Positions 1 through 9,109 of a stretch of DNA of 64,000 nucleotides are shown here, one piece after another. The first letter of the stretch is position 1; each line of letters opens with the position of its first letter. The position numbers were made by a program, and so were the translations under genes. Below the pieces are notes generated by a model. It did no database searches, was not told the DNA's origin, and was given only the letters and a program-made list of their open reading frames with translations. The stretch comes from CBDCCV01 sp965215025 (GTDB lineage Bacteria; Bacteroidota; Rhodothermia; Rhodothermales; Salinibacteraceae), in NCBI GenBank assembly GCA_965215025.1, contig CBDCCV010000002.1:930001-994000 (forward strand), given 5' to 3'.

Positions 1-1560
1 CTCGATGCCAAGCGCTTGGAACATCGCGGCTTTGGCCGCCAGCGCGCGGTCGGCTGCGGCGGCGTCCTGGGCGTAGGCGACCTGCACGTGGTTAGCCTTA
101 TGGCGGGCCATCATCTGATCGCGGCTGGTGCCGTAGAGCACGGCGTGCATCAGCGGCCATTGCGGCGTGGTGGCCTCCGAGCGGCGCTGGCTCTCGGCCT
201 CCGGCAGCGCCACCGAGCGCCCGCGCCCGACGTCGGCCTTGAGCCGGTCGTCCTCTACGAAGATGCGGCTCCAAACGATCTCGCCCGGCTTCGAGACGCC
301 TTTGAGCGTGCCCCCCCCGGAGGGGAAGTACATGGGCGGCTGCCGGTGACTTTCCGCCTGGGCGTAGCCGCCGAGGTGCGCCGCCGGCACGGCGCCGGAA
401 ATCTCGAAGACCCAGATGTAGTCGCCATCGAATGGCTCGCCCCAGCGCACGTCGTGCAGCGTCGTTTCCGGCGCATAGCCCAGCGCGCGCCAGACGCGGT
501 GCGTGACGAGCGCGTCCAGGCCCGCACATTCGTCCACCTCGTTGAAGTGCGGAAGCGGCTGCCCGGCGAACAGCTCCCGCTCCCCGTCGCGCGCGAAGGC
601 GGGCGGACGCTCCGTGTTGTTGAGCAATCCCTCGACGAGGTCGGAGGCCGGGAGCAGGTCTTTCAGCCCTTGCTGGTATTGGATGCCGATCAGGTCGCAG
701 CCGAAGTCGTCGGCCAAGCGCAGCGCAGCGACGTACATTTTGAGCTGGAGCAGGATCTGCTCGTCGGTGAGGTCTTGCTCCGGATCTGGACCGATGTGGA
801 ACGTCATGCCGCGCGCGTCGAGCCACTGGCGACAGGCCTGCGCCTCCTTGTCGGCCACCTGCATCGCTTCGTAGTAGAGGGCGCTCTGCGAAAGGCGCTC
901 TTTGAAGACGCCCGTGGCGTGCAGCAGCCGGTCAGGGATGATGGCGTTGTACATACCCATACAGCCCTCGTCGAAAATGCCCATGATGGCCCTCTCGCGC
1001 TGGAGCTTCTGGGCGAGCCGCTCCCCGAGTTCGACGGCGTCGCCGGGCCAGTGCGCCTTCTCAAACGGGCGCACATGGCTTGCATCGTGCTTCAAGACTC
1101 CGGTCTTGAGCCAGGCGCGCAGGTTATGGCGAAAAGTCTCGTCGACGAAGTCTCCGCTCCACAGCGTGCTGTACGGAACGCCGGCTTTGGTGAGACAGCC
1201 GTTCATGTTGAGCAGGCCGACGAGGCCGGGCCATCGGCCACTCCAGTTGGCTACCGTCAGGACGGGGGCGCGGTGCGCGAGCAACCCGTGCAGGATGTGG
1301 TGCGAGTACTGCCACGCCGAGAAGAGGACGACGAGCGGCTGCTCCGGATCTACGTCACGGAAGACCTCCATCCCGCGACGCTGGCTGTCGATGAAGCCGT
1401 GGCCTTTTTCCGCGTCGTAAGGATGGGCACGCTCGACGTTGTAGCCCTCTGCTTGAACAACTTCTGCAAAAGCCTCTTCCGCAGCTTTCTGCGCCGGCCA
1501 GCATTCCCGATTGGCTAAAAGGCGTAGGTCCCCGTTCGCGACCAGCGATATCTTACCCAA
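1..1560 (-). CDS. L-fucose isomerase-like sugar isomerase (3' end beyond window)
   Basis: The minus strand is open from the left edge to a TTG at 1560, about 520 codons, beginning MGKISLVANGDLRL. No ATG or GTG lies between this TTG and the upstream in-frame TAA, so TTG is the probable start; no clear Shine-Dalgarno site is seen. Blocks such as WPAQKAAEEAF, GHGFIDSQRRGMEVFR, WQYSHHILHG, LTVANWSGRWPG, FDEGCMGMYNAIIPD and HFNEVDECAGLDALV match, from memory, the FucI-like cytosolic ketol-isomerase proteins that interconvert aldoses and ketoses such as L-fucose or D-arabinose. The substrate cannot be read from the sequence. The C-terminus is missing because the window ends. A phosphoesterase and a GH172 glycosidase lie upstream on the same strand, consistent with a carbohydrate cluster. 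A long antisense frame on the plus strand mirrors this gene and is not believed. Confidence 0.65.
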   Translation of the reverse strand, partial: MGKISLVANGDLRLLANRECWPAQKAAEEAFAEVVQAEGYNVERAHPYDAEKGHGFIDSQRRGMEVFRDVDPEQPLVVLFSAWQYSHHILHGLLAHRAPVLTVANWSGRWPGLVGLLNMNGCLTKAGVPYSTLWSGDFVDETFRHNLRAWLKTGVLKHDASHVRPFEKAHWPGDAVELGERLAQKLQRERAIMGIFDEGCMGMYNAIIPDRLLHATGVFKERLSQSALYYEAMQVADKEAQACRQWLDARGMTFHIGPDPEQDLTDEQILLQLKMYVAALRLADDFGCDLIGIQYQQGLKDLLPASDLVEGLLNNTERPPAFARDGERELFAGQPLPHFNEVDECAGLDALVTHRVWRALGYAPETTLHDVRWGEPFDGDYIWVFEISGAVPAAHLGGYAQAESHRQPPMYFPSGGGTLKGVSKPGEIVWSRIFVEDDRLKADVGRGRSVALPEAESQRRSEATTPQWPLMHAVLYGTSRDQMMARHKANHVQVAYAQDAAAADRALAAKAAMFQALGIE

Positions 1561-1692
1561 GGGAGGCGGCGTTTGTTGTTAGTATTAACATCAAGATACG
1601 ATTGCCCTTCTGCGCTGTCAACCTCGGTGGCGGAGAAGACCTGAAGCGGCTGAACCTCGCGTGAATCCGCCGCTCTTGGTAAATGGGGGACC

Positions 1693-3222
1693 CTACACCG
1701 CTTCGGGGTTCGCGCTATAGGTGCGTCCAAAGCGATCAACAGCTTCTACACGTATGCGTTGAACCTCCGAAGCGACGGACGCATGGAAGAGATGATTCGT
1801 CGGCTTCGGCTCTACCCACGGGCGACGCTCCGGCTTCTCCTGGCCCTGATGCAGCTTCACCGAGAGCGGATCCAGGCCCGTCCGGCGCTCCATCTCGCCC
1901 TTGCGAATGCCGTCCTCGTACCAGACGACCTGCCACTCCGGGTCCCAGTCCCAGACGTTCGCCATGATCTCGTCGGGAGCTTCAGGGTTGGTCCCGCGCC
2001 TGTAAACGCGCAGTTGATGGGCCGAATCTCGGCCGGTGGCTTTGTAGCGCCAGCGCACTTGCTCGCCGCTGACCTCATAGACGCCGTAGCCTTTCGGCGT
2101 GCCGTCGTGGCAGATGGGGCCGCTCCACCACGCCCCGCAGACGGTCCCTAGCACGTGCTCATGTACGCCGCCTTCAAAGACGTGCTCGTTCTCGTGCGTA
2201 TGACCCGATATGAGGTGAGCCTTATACGGCTCCAGCAAGGCGTAGAGCGCCTCGCGGTTTGAAACGGAGATGCCAGGCGAAGGCTTCTCTGCCCCCTGCC
2301 GGAGGTGCCGCGTTGTGAGAGATGGGATGTGCAAGAAGACGACCACCGGCCGACCGGCCTCGACGCGGGTCAGATCCTGCTGCAGCCAGTCGAGCTGCCC
2401 GGCGTCGAGGTAGCCGAAGTAGCGGTCGTGGTTCCAGAAGACATCGTCAAGCACGACGTAGTGCACCGCGCCGCGCTCGAAGGAGTAGTACGTCGGTCCG
2501 AAGTGGCTGCGAAAGGTCTGCGTAGAGGCCTCGTCCGTCAGCCCATCGAAGTTGAGGTCGTGGTTACCAACGACCTGGAAAAAGGGCATCCCCATCCGCG
2601 CGACGCCCTCCTCGTAGCGCGGGTAAAGCGAGAGGTCGTCGAACATGATGTCGCCGCAGCTCACGCCGAACACGGGCACGTTGCCGAGCGCTTCAGCCGT
2701 CTCCCGCACGTCTGGCACCGTCGTTTCGTGAAAGCGCTGCATCTCCTCCTCGTTCTGCATCTGCGGGTCGGCCAGCGCGAGAAAGGCATGATCCTCATCT
2801 GACGACTCCAGCGGCTCCAGGTCGAACTGCACCCGCTGCTCGCTGCGGCTGTCAGGTTGAACGGGCCGGTAAAAATGCGCCGTGCCCGTCTCGTGCTGCG
2901 GGATCCGGTAGCCAGCGGGCACAGAGAGGTACACGAAGGGCTGTCCTGCAGAAGCGATCAGTTCGAAGACGCCATCTTCGCCGGTCTCTACAACAGAACG
3001 GCCGTCTGTCACGCCCACCCTGCCTACTCCCCCGCCCTCAGAGGCAACGCGCCCCCGGATACGCACCGCAGATGCCACTGGTGCCGCTTCGGTAGAGGCA
3101 CCGGCAAGCACCCGACCGGGAAGCACAAGCGCTGCGCCGGCCGCCACGGCTTGCTTCAGGAAACGCCGCCGGCTGGCGAAGCCGCTTTCGTGTTGCGATG
3201 TGTCAGAGGTTGGCGTGCTCAT
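1693..3222 (-). CDS. TAT-exported calcineurin-like metallophosphoesterase
   Basis: A 509-residue protein with a twin-arginine signal near residues 18-41 (SRRRFLKQAVAAGAALVLPG), so it is probably exported folded to the periplasm or surface. The metallophosphatase motifs are in order: D152 in ALADPQ, GD at 190-191, GNHD at 219-222, H298 and GHTH at 340-343. These bind the two catalytic metals in this family. Residues 50-140 resemble the N-terminal beta-sandwich and residues 350-509 the C-terminal domain of the three-domain calcineurin-like phosphoesterases. The substrate is unknown; sugar phosphates or phosphodiesters are possible. It lies 90 bp downstream of the GH172 gene and 132 bp upstream of the isomerase-like gene, all on the minus strand. 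Confidence 0.85.
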   Translation of the reverse strand: MSTPTSDTSQHESGFASRRRFLKQAVAAGAALVLPGRVLAGASTEAAPVASAVRIRGRVASEGGGVGRVGVTDGRSVVETGEDGVFELIASAGQPFVYLSVPAGYRIPQHETGTAHFYRPVQPDSRSEQRVQFDLEPLESSDEDHAFLALADPQMQNEEEMQRFHETTVPDVRETAEALGNVPVFGVSCGDIMFDDLSLYPRYEEGVARMGMPFFQVVGNHDLNFDGLTDEASTQTFRSHFGPTYYSFERGAVHYVVLDDVFWNHDRYFGYLDAGQLDWLQQDLTRVEAGRPVVVFLHIPSLTTRHLRQGAEKPSPGISVSNREALYALLEPYKAHLISGHTHENEHVFEGGVHEHVLGTVCGAWWSGPICHDGTPKGYGVYEVSGEQVRWRYKATGRDSAHQLRVYRRGTNPEAPDEIMANVWDWDPEWQVVWYEDGIRKGEMERRTGLDPLSVKLHQGQEKPERRPWVEPKPTNHLFHASVASEVQRIRVEAVDRFGRTYSANPEAV

Positions 3223-3311
3223 AAGTTAAGGTCGAATACACGATTTCTCTTTTCGTGGCAAACGATCAATCCGTCACGGAAACGACAGAAGCGGCGAGAC
3301 GCTCTGTGCCT

Positions 3312-5429
3312 CTATCTCGGCGGCTGCACCCATAAGAAATCAAAGCCAATGCTTCGCCCGGACCCGCCCCCTGCTCCTTCGCTGCGTAAAAGCAACGTGT
3401 GTTCCCCTTCATCAAGCTGCATCGGCTCAGCGCGGTAGTTACGTAGCACCTCGCGGTACGGCGCGTAGAGATCAACACGCGTTTGCGGCTCCGTCCCAGG
3501 TTTTCGTGAGCGTAACGCCAACGGACGCCCGTCAAGGCTGACCGAAAAAACACCCGACTGGTTGTTTTTCGCCAGCGTGAAGGCGAGCCGGTAGGTTCCG
3601 GCTTCGGGAACGGTAAACCTAAGCGCAATCGAATCGCTATCCGCCTCCGGCTCCCACACGAAAAGCGTTCCTTCTGCCCATAGATTCCCACGCTTCAGGC
3701 GCGTGCCAGGTTGCTCTCCTACAACAAGCTCCTCAGCCTGATAGAAGGTAGCCTCACGGGCGCCCCCTTGCGCCACGGGGTTCCATCGGTTGAGAGCAGG
3801 AAGGCGCACATCGGCGTCGGAAAGGGGCATGTGATCGTCGGTCACGCCCGGCCGTGCATAGTAATAGCTGGTGCGCGCGTAGTGCAGCCCCGGTTCGTAC
3901 CTGTGCCGAAACAGCTCCATGTAGAAACCGATGCGCTCGCTGAAAGGGAGCGGGTCGAGCACGTGCCACCGGTAATTCGTCACGAAGCCGCGGGTGCCAG
4001 GCCCGTCGTTGCGCGGCTGCCCGGCGTAGGGCGTATAGAAGATGTCAGACGCCGACCAAGAGTAGTTGTAGTAGTCCTCCGAGCCGGTGCCAAAGGTGGA
4101 AGGCTGTTCGTCGTCATCGACGAAGATCTTCTCGTCCCCCTCCCCCCACCAGTTTCCTCCAGCAGAAGGGATCGGGCTGGGGTTCATCAAGATCGAGGTC
4201 GTCCCAACATACAGCCCTTTACCATGCGCTAGCACGTAGGGCATGTCGAAGGGAGCGGTCTGGTCAATCTCTTGGTCAACACGCCATCGGGCACGGAAAT
4301 GCATTGACCGCTCGCCGTCCCAGGCATAGTCCATTGGAAGCACCGAGCCGGTCACCGTCACCGGCTCATCGCCCCGGTTTCGCACCATTACCTGCGCAGA
4401 GTCGGCAAACGGCATGACGAAGCGGCTTGTCATGCGCCCATCCCCTTGCACAGTGAACGGCAGCGACTGATAGGGGTTAACCCCCGGTGCCGCTCCGAAG
4501 AAGTCCCCTACCGGCGACTGCACCTGCGCCCAAGGATGCCCGTCGAAGGCGATGTTCAACACCGACTGGCGGAGAGCGCGCTCAAGACTGTCAGCCTCTA
4601 TCTGGAGCGTTAGTCGAGCGATGGCTCCCGGCCCTTCCAGGCGGGCGAGCGCGCGCGACTCTCCAGCCGGGATCGTCTCGGAGAAAGAGCGCGCGTCGTA
4701 CTCGGAAGCGTAGGTGTACGCGGCGTCCGGGTCGGCCAGCACCGCCGCAGTCTCCTCGATGGCGCTGCGGTACGTTTGCATGTCCTCGGGAGAGAACGTC
4801 TCTACAGCCGTGCCCGACTCGTACCTGCGCACCTGGATCTCGTAGAAGTGCAGTTCTTCGAGCTTACCGGTCCACTCCACGCGCAGGCGCTCGGCGAAAG
4901 GGATCGGGAAGTAGCCGGCATCGCGCTGCACAAACGTCCCTTCAAAGAGCGAAGTGTCCAGCTCGGCCTCTTCCAAGAACGGATACCACGTCTGGCGAAG
5001 GAAGGTGTTGGCGGGACCGTCGTAGAGCGGCTCTTCGGCCCCGTCAAGGTAGAGGCGGATCTGACCGTTCATGTTAGCCGTCCAGGTGCGCACTATCGCG
5101 CCGGGGCCTTCGACGTCGCAGAGCAGGTACGTGCCGACGCCGTCCGAACCGGCTTCCTCCAGCACTTCCTCGACGTTCGGAATCGGCTCGCCGCCGAAGC
5201 CGTCGGAGTTGGCGTACCAGCCGGGGCCGCCGGGCAGATTGCTGCGGCGGTCATACGACGAGAACTGAACGGTCTTGTACGTAGGCTCCGGAAAACGCGT
5301 TAGCCGTTCCATATCCGCCATCTCGCGGACGAGCGTTCCCGTGGTTATCGGCTGCGCCTGCAGCGCCGTCGGCGCTGCGAGAGGCAGAGCAAAAAGCGTG
5401 AGGAAGAAAAGCAGAAGCGTTGTTTTCAT
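3312..5429 (-). CDS. GH172-family (DUF2961) secreted glycosidase
   Basis: A 705-residue protein with a Sec signal peptide (MKTTLLLFFLTLFALPLAAP, cleavage probably after LQA). The DUF2961 core spans roughly residues 60-560 and carries DVEGPGAIVRTWTAN, NPYQSLPF, GNWWGEGDEKIFVD and the hallmark GTGSEDYYNY. DUF2961 is now glycoside hydrolase family 172, which includes exo-acting furanosidases for D-arabinofuranose and difructose anhydrides; the exact substrate here is not known. Residues 570-705 form an extra beta-rich C-terminal domain (YRLAFTLAKNN, SVSLDGRPL) that looks carbohydrate-binding. The start is supported by the signal peptide. The gene diverges from an esterase gene across a 178-bp spacer that probably holds both promoters. 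Confidence 0.85.
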   Translation of the reverse strand: MKTTLLLFFLTLFALPLAAPTALQAQPITTGTLVREMADMERLTRFPEPTYKTVQFSSYDRRSNLPGGPGWYANSDGFGGEPIPNVEEVLEEAGSDGVGTYLLCDVEGPGAIVRTWTANMNGQIRLYLDGAEEPLYDGPANTFLRQTWYPFLEEAELDTSLFEGTFVQRDAGYFPIPFAERLRVEWTGKLEELHFYEIQVRRYESGTAVETFSPEDMQTYRSAIEETAAVLADPDAAYTYASEYDARSFSETIPAGESRALARLEGPGAIARLTLQIEADSLERALRQSVLNIAFDGHPWAQVQSPVGDFFGAAPGVNPYQSLPFTVQGDGRMTSRFVMPFADSAQVMVRNRGDEPVTVTGSVLPMDYAWDGERSMHFRARWRVDQEIDQTAPFDMPYVLAHGKGLYVGTTSILMNPSPIPSAGGNWWGEGDEKIFVDDDEQPSTFGTGSEDYYNYSWSASDIFYTPYAGQPRNDGPGTRGFVTNYRWHVLDPLPFSERIGFYMELFRHRYEPGLHYARTSYYYARPGVTDDHMPLSDADVRLPALNRWNPVAQGGAREATFYQAEELVVGEQPGTRLKRGNLWAEGTLFVWEPEADSDSIALRFTVPEAGTYRLAFTLAKNNQSGVFSVSLDGRPLALRSRKPGTEPQTRVDLYAPYREVLRNYRAEPMQLDEGEHTLLLRSEGAGGGSGRSIGFDFLWVQPPR

Positions 5430-5607
5430 GACTGCACTTTATCCTCTGTCTTTCCAAGGTAGATTTACACTTCCGGGACGCCCTCGCGCGCACCATCGCA
5501 ACGAACCTCACCTCCCAGTGCGACGTAATGTTAATGATACCATCCCAAGAAAGCAAAGAAGAAAATTTCTCTTCTAAGCAGCACTACCCGTTGACAAGCT
5601 CGTTGCG

Positions 5608-6480
5608 ATGCCCCGCCCCCTTTTTATCTTTGCTCTCGCGCTACTCCTGAGCACCAACGGCTACGCTCAGGGTACCTCACCGATCAGCGAGGATCTAAAC
5701 GAGGTTCGACTCAGCGAACCTGATGAACGTCTGACTTACAAAACCACTGCACAAGGCAAGCTCCGGTTGCACGTCTACTATCCCGAAGACCATGACGACG
5801 ACGCGGAAGGGCCGGCTATCGTACTCTTTCACGGGGGCGGATGGGTGAGCGGAGACCCGGAGCAGTTCTACCCTCACGCGCAGCACTTCGCCTCGCGCGG
5901 CATGATAGCGATTTCAGCGGAGTACCGGACGCGGGACACGCATGGCACGACGCCGTTCGAGAGCGTGCGCGATGGCGTCTCGGCCATGCGCTGGGTCCGC
6001 ACTCATGCGCAGAGCTTAGGCATCAGCCCCGACAGCATCGTGGCTGGCGGAGGCTCTGCCGGAGGTCACATTGCTGCGGCGACTGCGCTCTTGGACGGCT
6101 TCGACGATCCGGACGAAGATCTCTCGGTTGATGCGAGACCGAACGCATTGGTCCTTTTCAATCCTGTTATTGACAACGGTCCTGACGGGTACGGCTACGA
6201 GCGAATTGGAGGAGCGTACCGTTCGTTCTCACCACTCCACAACGTCAGTTCAGACGCCCCACCTACGCTCTTCCTTTCCGGGACTAAGGACCATATCGTT
6301 CCCGTTTCCACGATCCATGCATTTCAACTCTTAATGCGCGAAGCAGGCGTCCGATGCGAAGTAGTCCTGTACGAAGGCCAAGGGCATGGCTTTTTCAATT
6401 ACCGCAACGGAGCGAACCCCTATTACACTCGAACGATCTGTGAACTCGAACGATTCTTATCATCGCTCGGTTATCTGTGA
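5608..6480 (+). CDS. Secreted alpha/beta-hydrolase, BD-FAE/HSL-type esterase
   Basis: A 290-residue protein with a short signal peptide (MPRPLFIFALALLLSTNGYAQ). It has the oxyanion-hole motif FHGGGW, a nucleophile elbow GGGSAGGH, an acid residue in GTKDHIVP and a histidine in GQGHGFFNY, so the Ser-Asp-His triad of the hormone-sensitive-lipase/carboxylesterase class is complete. It probably removes acyl groups from esters outside the cytoplasm, and acetylated polysaccharide is a reasonable target given the divergent GH172 gene; that is inference. A TTGACA-like hexamer near 5591 is too close to the start to be assigned with confidence. Confidence 0.8.
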   Translation: MPRPLFIFALALLLSTNGYAQGTSPISEDLNEVRLSEPDERLTYKTTAQGKLRLHVYYPEDHDDDAEGPAIVLFHGGGWVSGDPEQFYPHAQHFASRGMIAISAEYRTRDTHGTTPFESVRDGVSAMRWVRTHAQSLGISPDSIVAGGGSAGGHIAAATALLDGFDDPDEDLSVDARPNALVLFNPVIDNGPDGYGYERIGGAYRSFSPLHNVSSDAPPTLFLSGTKDHIVPVSTIHAFQLLMREAGVRCEVVLYEGQGHGFFNYRNGANPYYTRTICELERFLSSLGYL

Positions 6481-6573
6481 TCGGGTACGCTGGCCGAGGT
6501 GCGCCCGCTTTGGGGTTTTGCAACGTGTGACGTCGAAGCCATGCGCCTAAATGCGTCTCAAATGCTACGCGGC

Positions 6574-7764
6574 TTAAAACAACAGCAGGGTCAGTCCGAG
6601 AGCAATCAAAGTAATAAAAGCGGTCGCAAGGCCGCCTGCCCAGAGCGGCGTCAAGCCGACTTGTCTCATGTCCGTAAGGCGTATCTCCAAGCCCATCGCA
6701 GCCATGGCCATAGCCAGTAGAAATGTGTCCACATGAATCAGCATGTCTGTGAGCGAGGGGGGCAGCACTCCCAGTGAGTTGATGCCGATCACCGCGATGA
6801 AGCCGAGCACAAACCATGGGACGGTTACCTTCGATGCAAGCGCGGCGCTCTGACTGCCTCCTCGTTCCCTGGCCTGCTCGCTTGTACGTATGCGCAGGCG
6901 GTAGGCGTACAGAAGCGACAGGCCCAGCGTTATCGGAGCGATGAACGTCACGCGCGTGAGCTTGACAAGACTGGCCGCCTTGCCTGCCTCGGTGCTCACC
7001 GCGAGGCCCGCCGCCACCGCCTGTCCCACACTATGGATAGACGCACCTGCCCACGCGCCGTAAACGGTTTCCGGCAAGCTCAACGCGACCTGGGCAAGCG
7101 GAAGGGCAAACATGGAAAGAGTGCCTAACGCGCTCACGACGGCGACGGCATACGCGGTGTCCTCGTCATCGGCCCTGATGATCGAATCGGCGGCGGCGAC
7201 GGCCGAAGCGCCGCAGATCGAACACCCCGTCGCAATAAGGACGCTGAGCTTGCGCCCGAGTCCTAAGCGGCGGCTGATGGCGTACGTCGCAGCGAGCGCC
7301 CCGACGACGACGAGGCTGACGACAGCAAGGCCCGCCGCTCCAATTCCGACCACTTCGGCCAGGCTCAGTTCGAAACCCAGCAAGATGATAGCTGCGCTCA
7401 GCACCTGCTTTACGGACACGCGAATGCCAGGCTGGAGCCATCCGGGGAGCGGCGCCACGTTGCGCAGCGCGGCGCCCAGTAAGATCGCCAGCACTATGGG
7501 ACCGAGATGCAGCGTCTCTCCAATCAGCTCAACCTGGGACAGCAGCACGGCGAGTACGGCTAAGCCTGCCGTCAACAGCAAACCCGGCCACCGTGCAGTC
7601 CCCGTCTCGGCAGCGCGATGGGCCGCAACAGGTGATGGGCTGGACGCGCGAGATGTACCCTCATCGGCTTCTACTTCGGCGGCTTTGGCTTCGTTGGTCT
7701 TGGCTTCAACTTCATTGCCAGTGACGTTGGACGCCCGCCCGCCGGTGGAGGGGGACCTATGCAT
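6574..7764 (-). CDS. YeiH/UPF0324-family putative sulfate or sulfite exporter
   Basis: An integral membrane protein of about 396 residues with roughly ten hydrophobic segments after a hydrophilic, Glu/Ala-rich N-terminal extension of some 60 residues. Conserved family blocks are visible: LHLGPIVLAILLGAALRN, ATGCSICGASAVAA, WAGASIHSVGQAVAAG and MAAMGLEIRLTDM. The frame extends upstream to a TTG at 7809, but the ATG at 7764 is the more ordinary start; neither has a strong Shine-Dalgarno site. The family (PF03601) is annotated as putative sulfate exporters and is often adjacent to a LysR regulator, as here. The sulfite dehydrogenase genes just beyond the regulator support a role in moving sulfite or sulfate. 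Confidence 0.85.
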   Translation of the reverse strand: MHRSPSTGGRASNVTGNEVEAKTNEAKAAEVEADEGTSRASSPSPVAAHRAAETGTARWPGLLLTAGLAVLAVLLSQVELIGETLHLGPIVLAILLGAALRNVAPLPGWLQPGIRVSVKQVLSAAIILLGFELSLAEVVGIGAAGLAVVSLVVVGALAATYAISRRLGLGRKLSVLIATGCSICGASAVAAADSIIRADDEDTAYAVAVVSALGTLSMFALPLAQVALSLPETVYGAWAGASIHSVGQAVAAGLAVSTEAGKAASLVKLTRVTFIAPITLGLSLLYAYRLRIRTSEQARERGGSQSAALASKVTVPWFVLGFIAVIGINSLGVLPPSLTDMLIHVDTFLLAMAMAAMGLEIRLTDMRQVGLTPLWAGGLATAFITLIALGLTLLLF

Positions 7765-7893
7765 ACAGTTGAGAAGAAGGTGGGAGTAGCGCTCAGATAC
7801 CGGCTGCAACGTATCGCCCTTCAGTTTACCATCCTAACGGATACTTTTTATCTTTCCGACCAGCAAAACTGATCACTCCGCCGCGCCGCCGTC

Positions 7894-8808
7894 GTGCCTA
7901 TCACACTTCGCCAGCTCGAAATCTTCCTGGCTCTGGCCGAGCACGAGCACACGAGCCGTGCGGCGCGGGCGGTGCATCTGTCGCAGTCGGCCGTAAGCAT
8001 GGCGTTGGCGGAGTTGGAGAAGCAGTTGGGAGAGCCGCTCTTCGACCGTACCGGACAGGGCCTACGCCTGAACTCGAGCGGGCGACGGCTGCGCGCCCGT
8101 GCCCACGACGTGCTTCTCCGCGCCGATGAAGTCGAGACGCTTTTCACGAGCGAAGAAGTGGCCGGCCGACTGCACGTGGGAGCATCCTCAACGATTGGCA
8201 TCTATGTGCTGCCAGAGATCGTAGCCGCATTCACCGCTCGCCATCCGCAGGCGGCAGTGCGCCTGGAAATCGGCAACACGCGGCAGGTGCGCGACCGGGT
8301 GCTCAGCCATACGCTCGACCTCGGCTTCGTGGAAGGCCCGGCCTGGCACAGCGAGTTGGAGACGGCGCCTTGGCGCTCCGACGAGCTGGTCGTTTTTTGC
8401 AGTGCCACGCACCCACTGGCGTCGGAAGGGCGCCTGGACCCGGCACGGGTGGAAGAGGTGCGCTGGGTGTTACGCGAAGAGGGGTCAGGGACGCGAGCCG
8501 TCTTTGAGCAAGCATTGGGAGAGGACGTGGGACGACTGCGGTACGCGCTAGAGCTGGGGCATAGCGAGGCCGTCCGGCGCGCCGTCGAGGCGGGCGCAGG
8601 CGTCGGGTGCCTCTCGCGGCTCGTCGTGCAGGACGGTCTGCGCCGCGGGACGCTCGCTGCTCTTTCGCCGCCGCAAGCCTGGGACCTGAAGCGCACGCTC
8701 TGGCGGGTCATCCGCCGTGCGTCGTATGTGAGCCGGCTCCGCACCGCTTTCGTGGAGGCGTGCAACCTGCAGAACAGCGAGGAGAGCACCGAAGAGGATG
8801 CTGCCTGA
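7894..8808 (+). CDS. LysR-family transcriptional regulator (YeiE/CysB-like)
   Basis: A 304-residue protein starting at GTG, giving MPITLRQLEIFLALAEH, a standard LysR start. Residues 1-60 form the winged helix-turn-helix (TSRAARAVHLSQSAVSMALAELE), and residues 88-290 the periplasmic-binding-like effector domain. It is transcribed divergently from the YeiH-like exporter with only about 130 bp between starts, the usual arrangement for a LysR regulator controlling its neighbour. The sulfite dehydrogenase genes lie downstream on the same strand after a 301-bp spacer. The likely inducer is a sulfur oxyanion; that is inference from context. The closest functional analogue is YeiE beside yeiH in enterobacteria. 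Confidence 0.85.
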   Translation: MPITLRQLEIFLALAEHEHTSRAARAVHLSQSAVSMALAELEKQLGEPLFDRTGQGLRLNSSGRRLRARAHDVLLRADEVETLFTSEEVAGRLHVGASSTIGIYVLPEIVAAFTARHPQAAVRLEIGNTRQVRDRVLSHTLDLGFVEGPAWHSELETAPWRSDELVVFCSATHPLASEGRLDPARVEEVRWVLREEGSGTRAVFEQALGEDVGRLRYALELGHSEAVRRAVEAGAGVGCLSRLVVQDGLRRGTLAALSPPQAWDLKRTLWRVIRRASYVSRLRTAFVEACNLQNSEESTEEDAA

Positions 8809-9087
8809 GTGCTGAGGTTAAGCGCCGAGCGTTGCTCGCGTGTGCAGCAAAGCCGTCCCACATGGCGACAGGACACCGATCCGGGACGACTTTGCAGGCC
8901 GGGTACGCCCGCTGCCGCGTGTTGCCGATCTCTCCGCGAGTGCTGGCTTCTGCTTATCCAATCTTGCTGATCATAACGACCATCATATTTGGTTTGACTT
9001 GAGACCGACGCCATTAGTCATTGGTCAGCAGAGTGACACTCCGGCTTCAAAAGGCTATAGGCGTGCTGAACAACATCCTCACGGATA

Positions 9088-9101
9088 CCTCCTGCGGGAG
9101 G
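9088..9101 (+). promoter_or_regulatory. Shine-Dalgarno site inside a small hairpin before sorA-like gene
   Basis: CCTCC, a four-base loop TGCG, then GGAGG, ending 8 bases before the ATG at 9110. The GGGAGG is a strong ribosome-binding site that fixes the start of the sulfite dehydrogenase. In the folded form it would be paired, so translation could depend on melting or on a bound factor. The rest of the 301-bp spacer (8809-9109) shows no gene I can support. Confidence 0.45.
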
Positions 9102-9109
9102 CTCTACTC

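Noticed and set aside
16..1518. 500-codon open frame on the plus strand
   Set aside because: It is the mirror of the FucI-like gene on the minus strand; the plus-strand protein shows no family pattern, whereas the minus strand has many conserved blocks.
5591..5596. TTGACA as a -35 box for the esterase
   Set aside because: It lies only 12 bases before the start codon, leaving no room for a -10 and leader.
8840..9109. Ninety-codon upstream extension of the sulfite dehydrogenase frame
   Set aside because: It would bury the TAT signal, and a strong GGGAGG site precedes the ATG at 9110.
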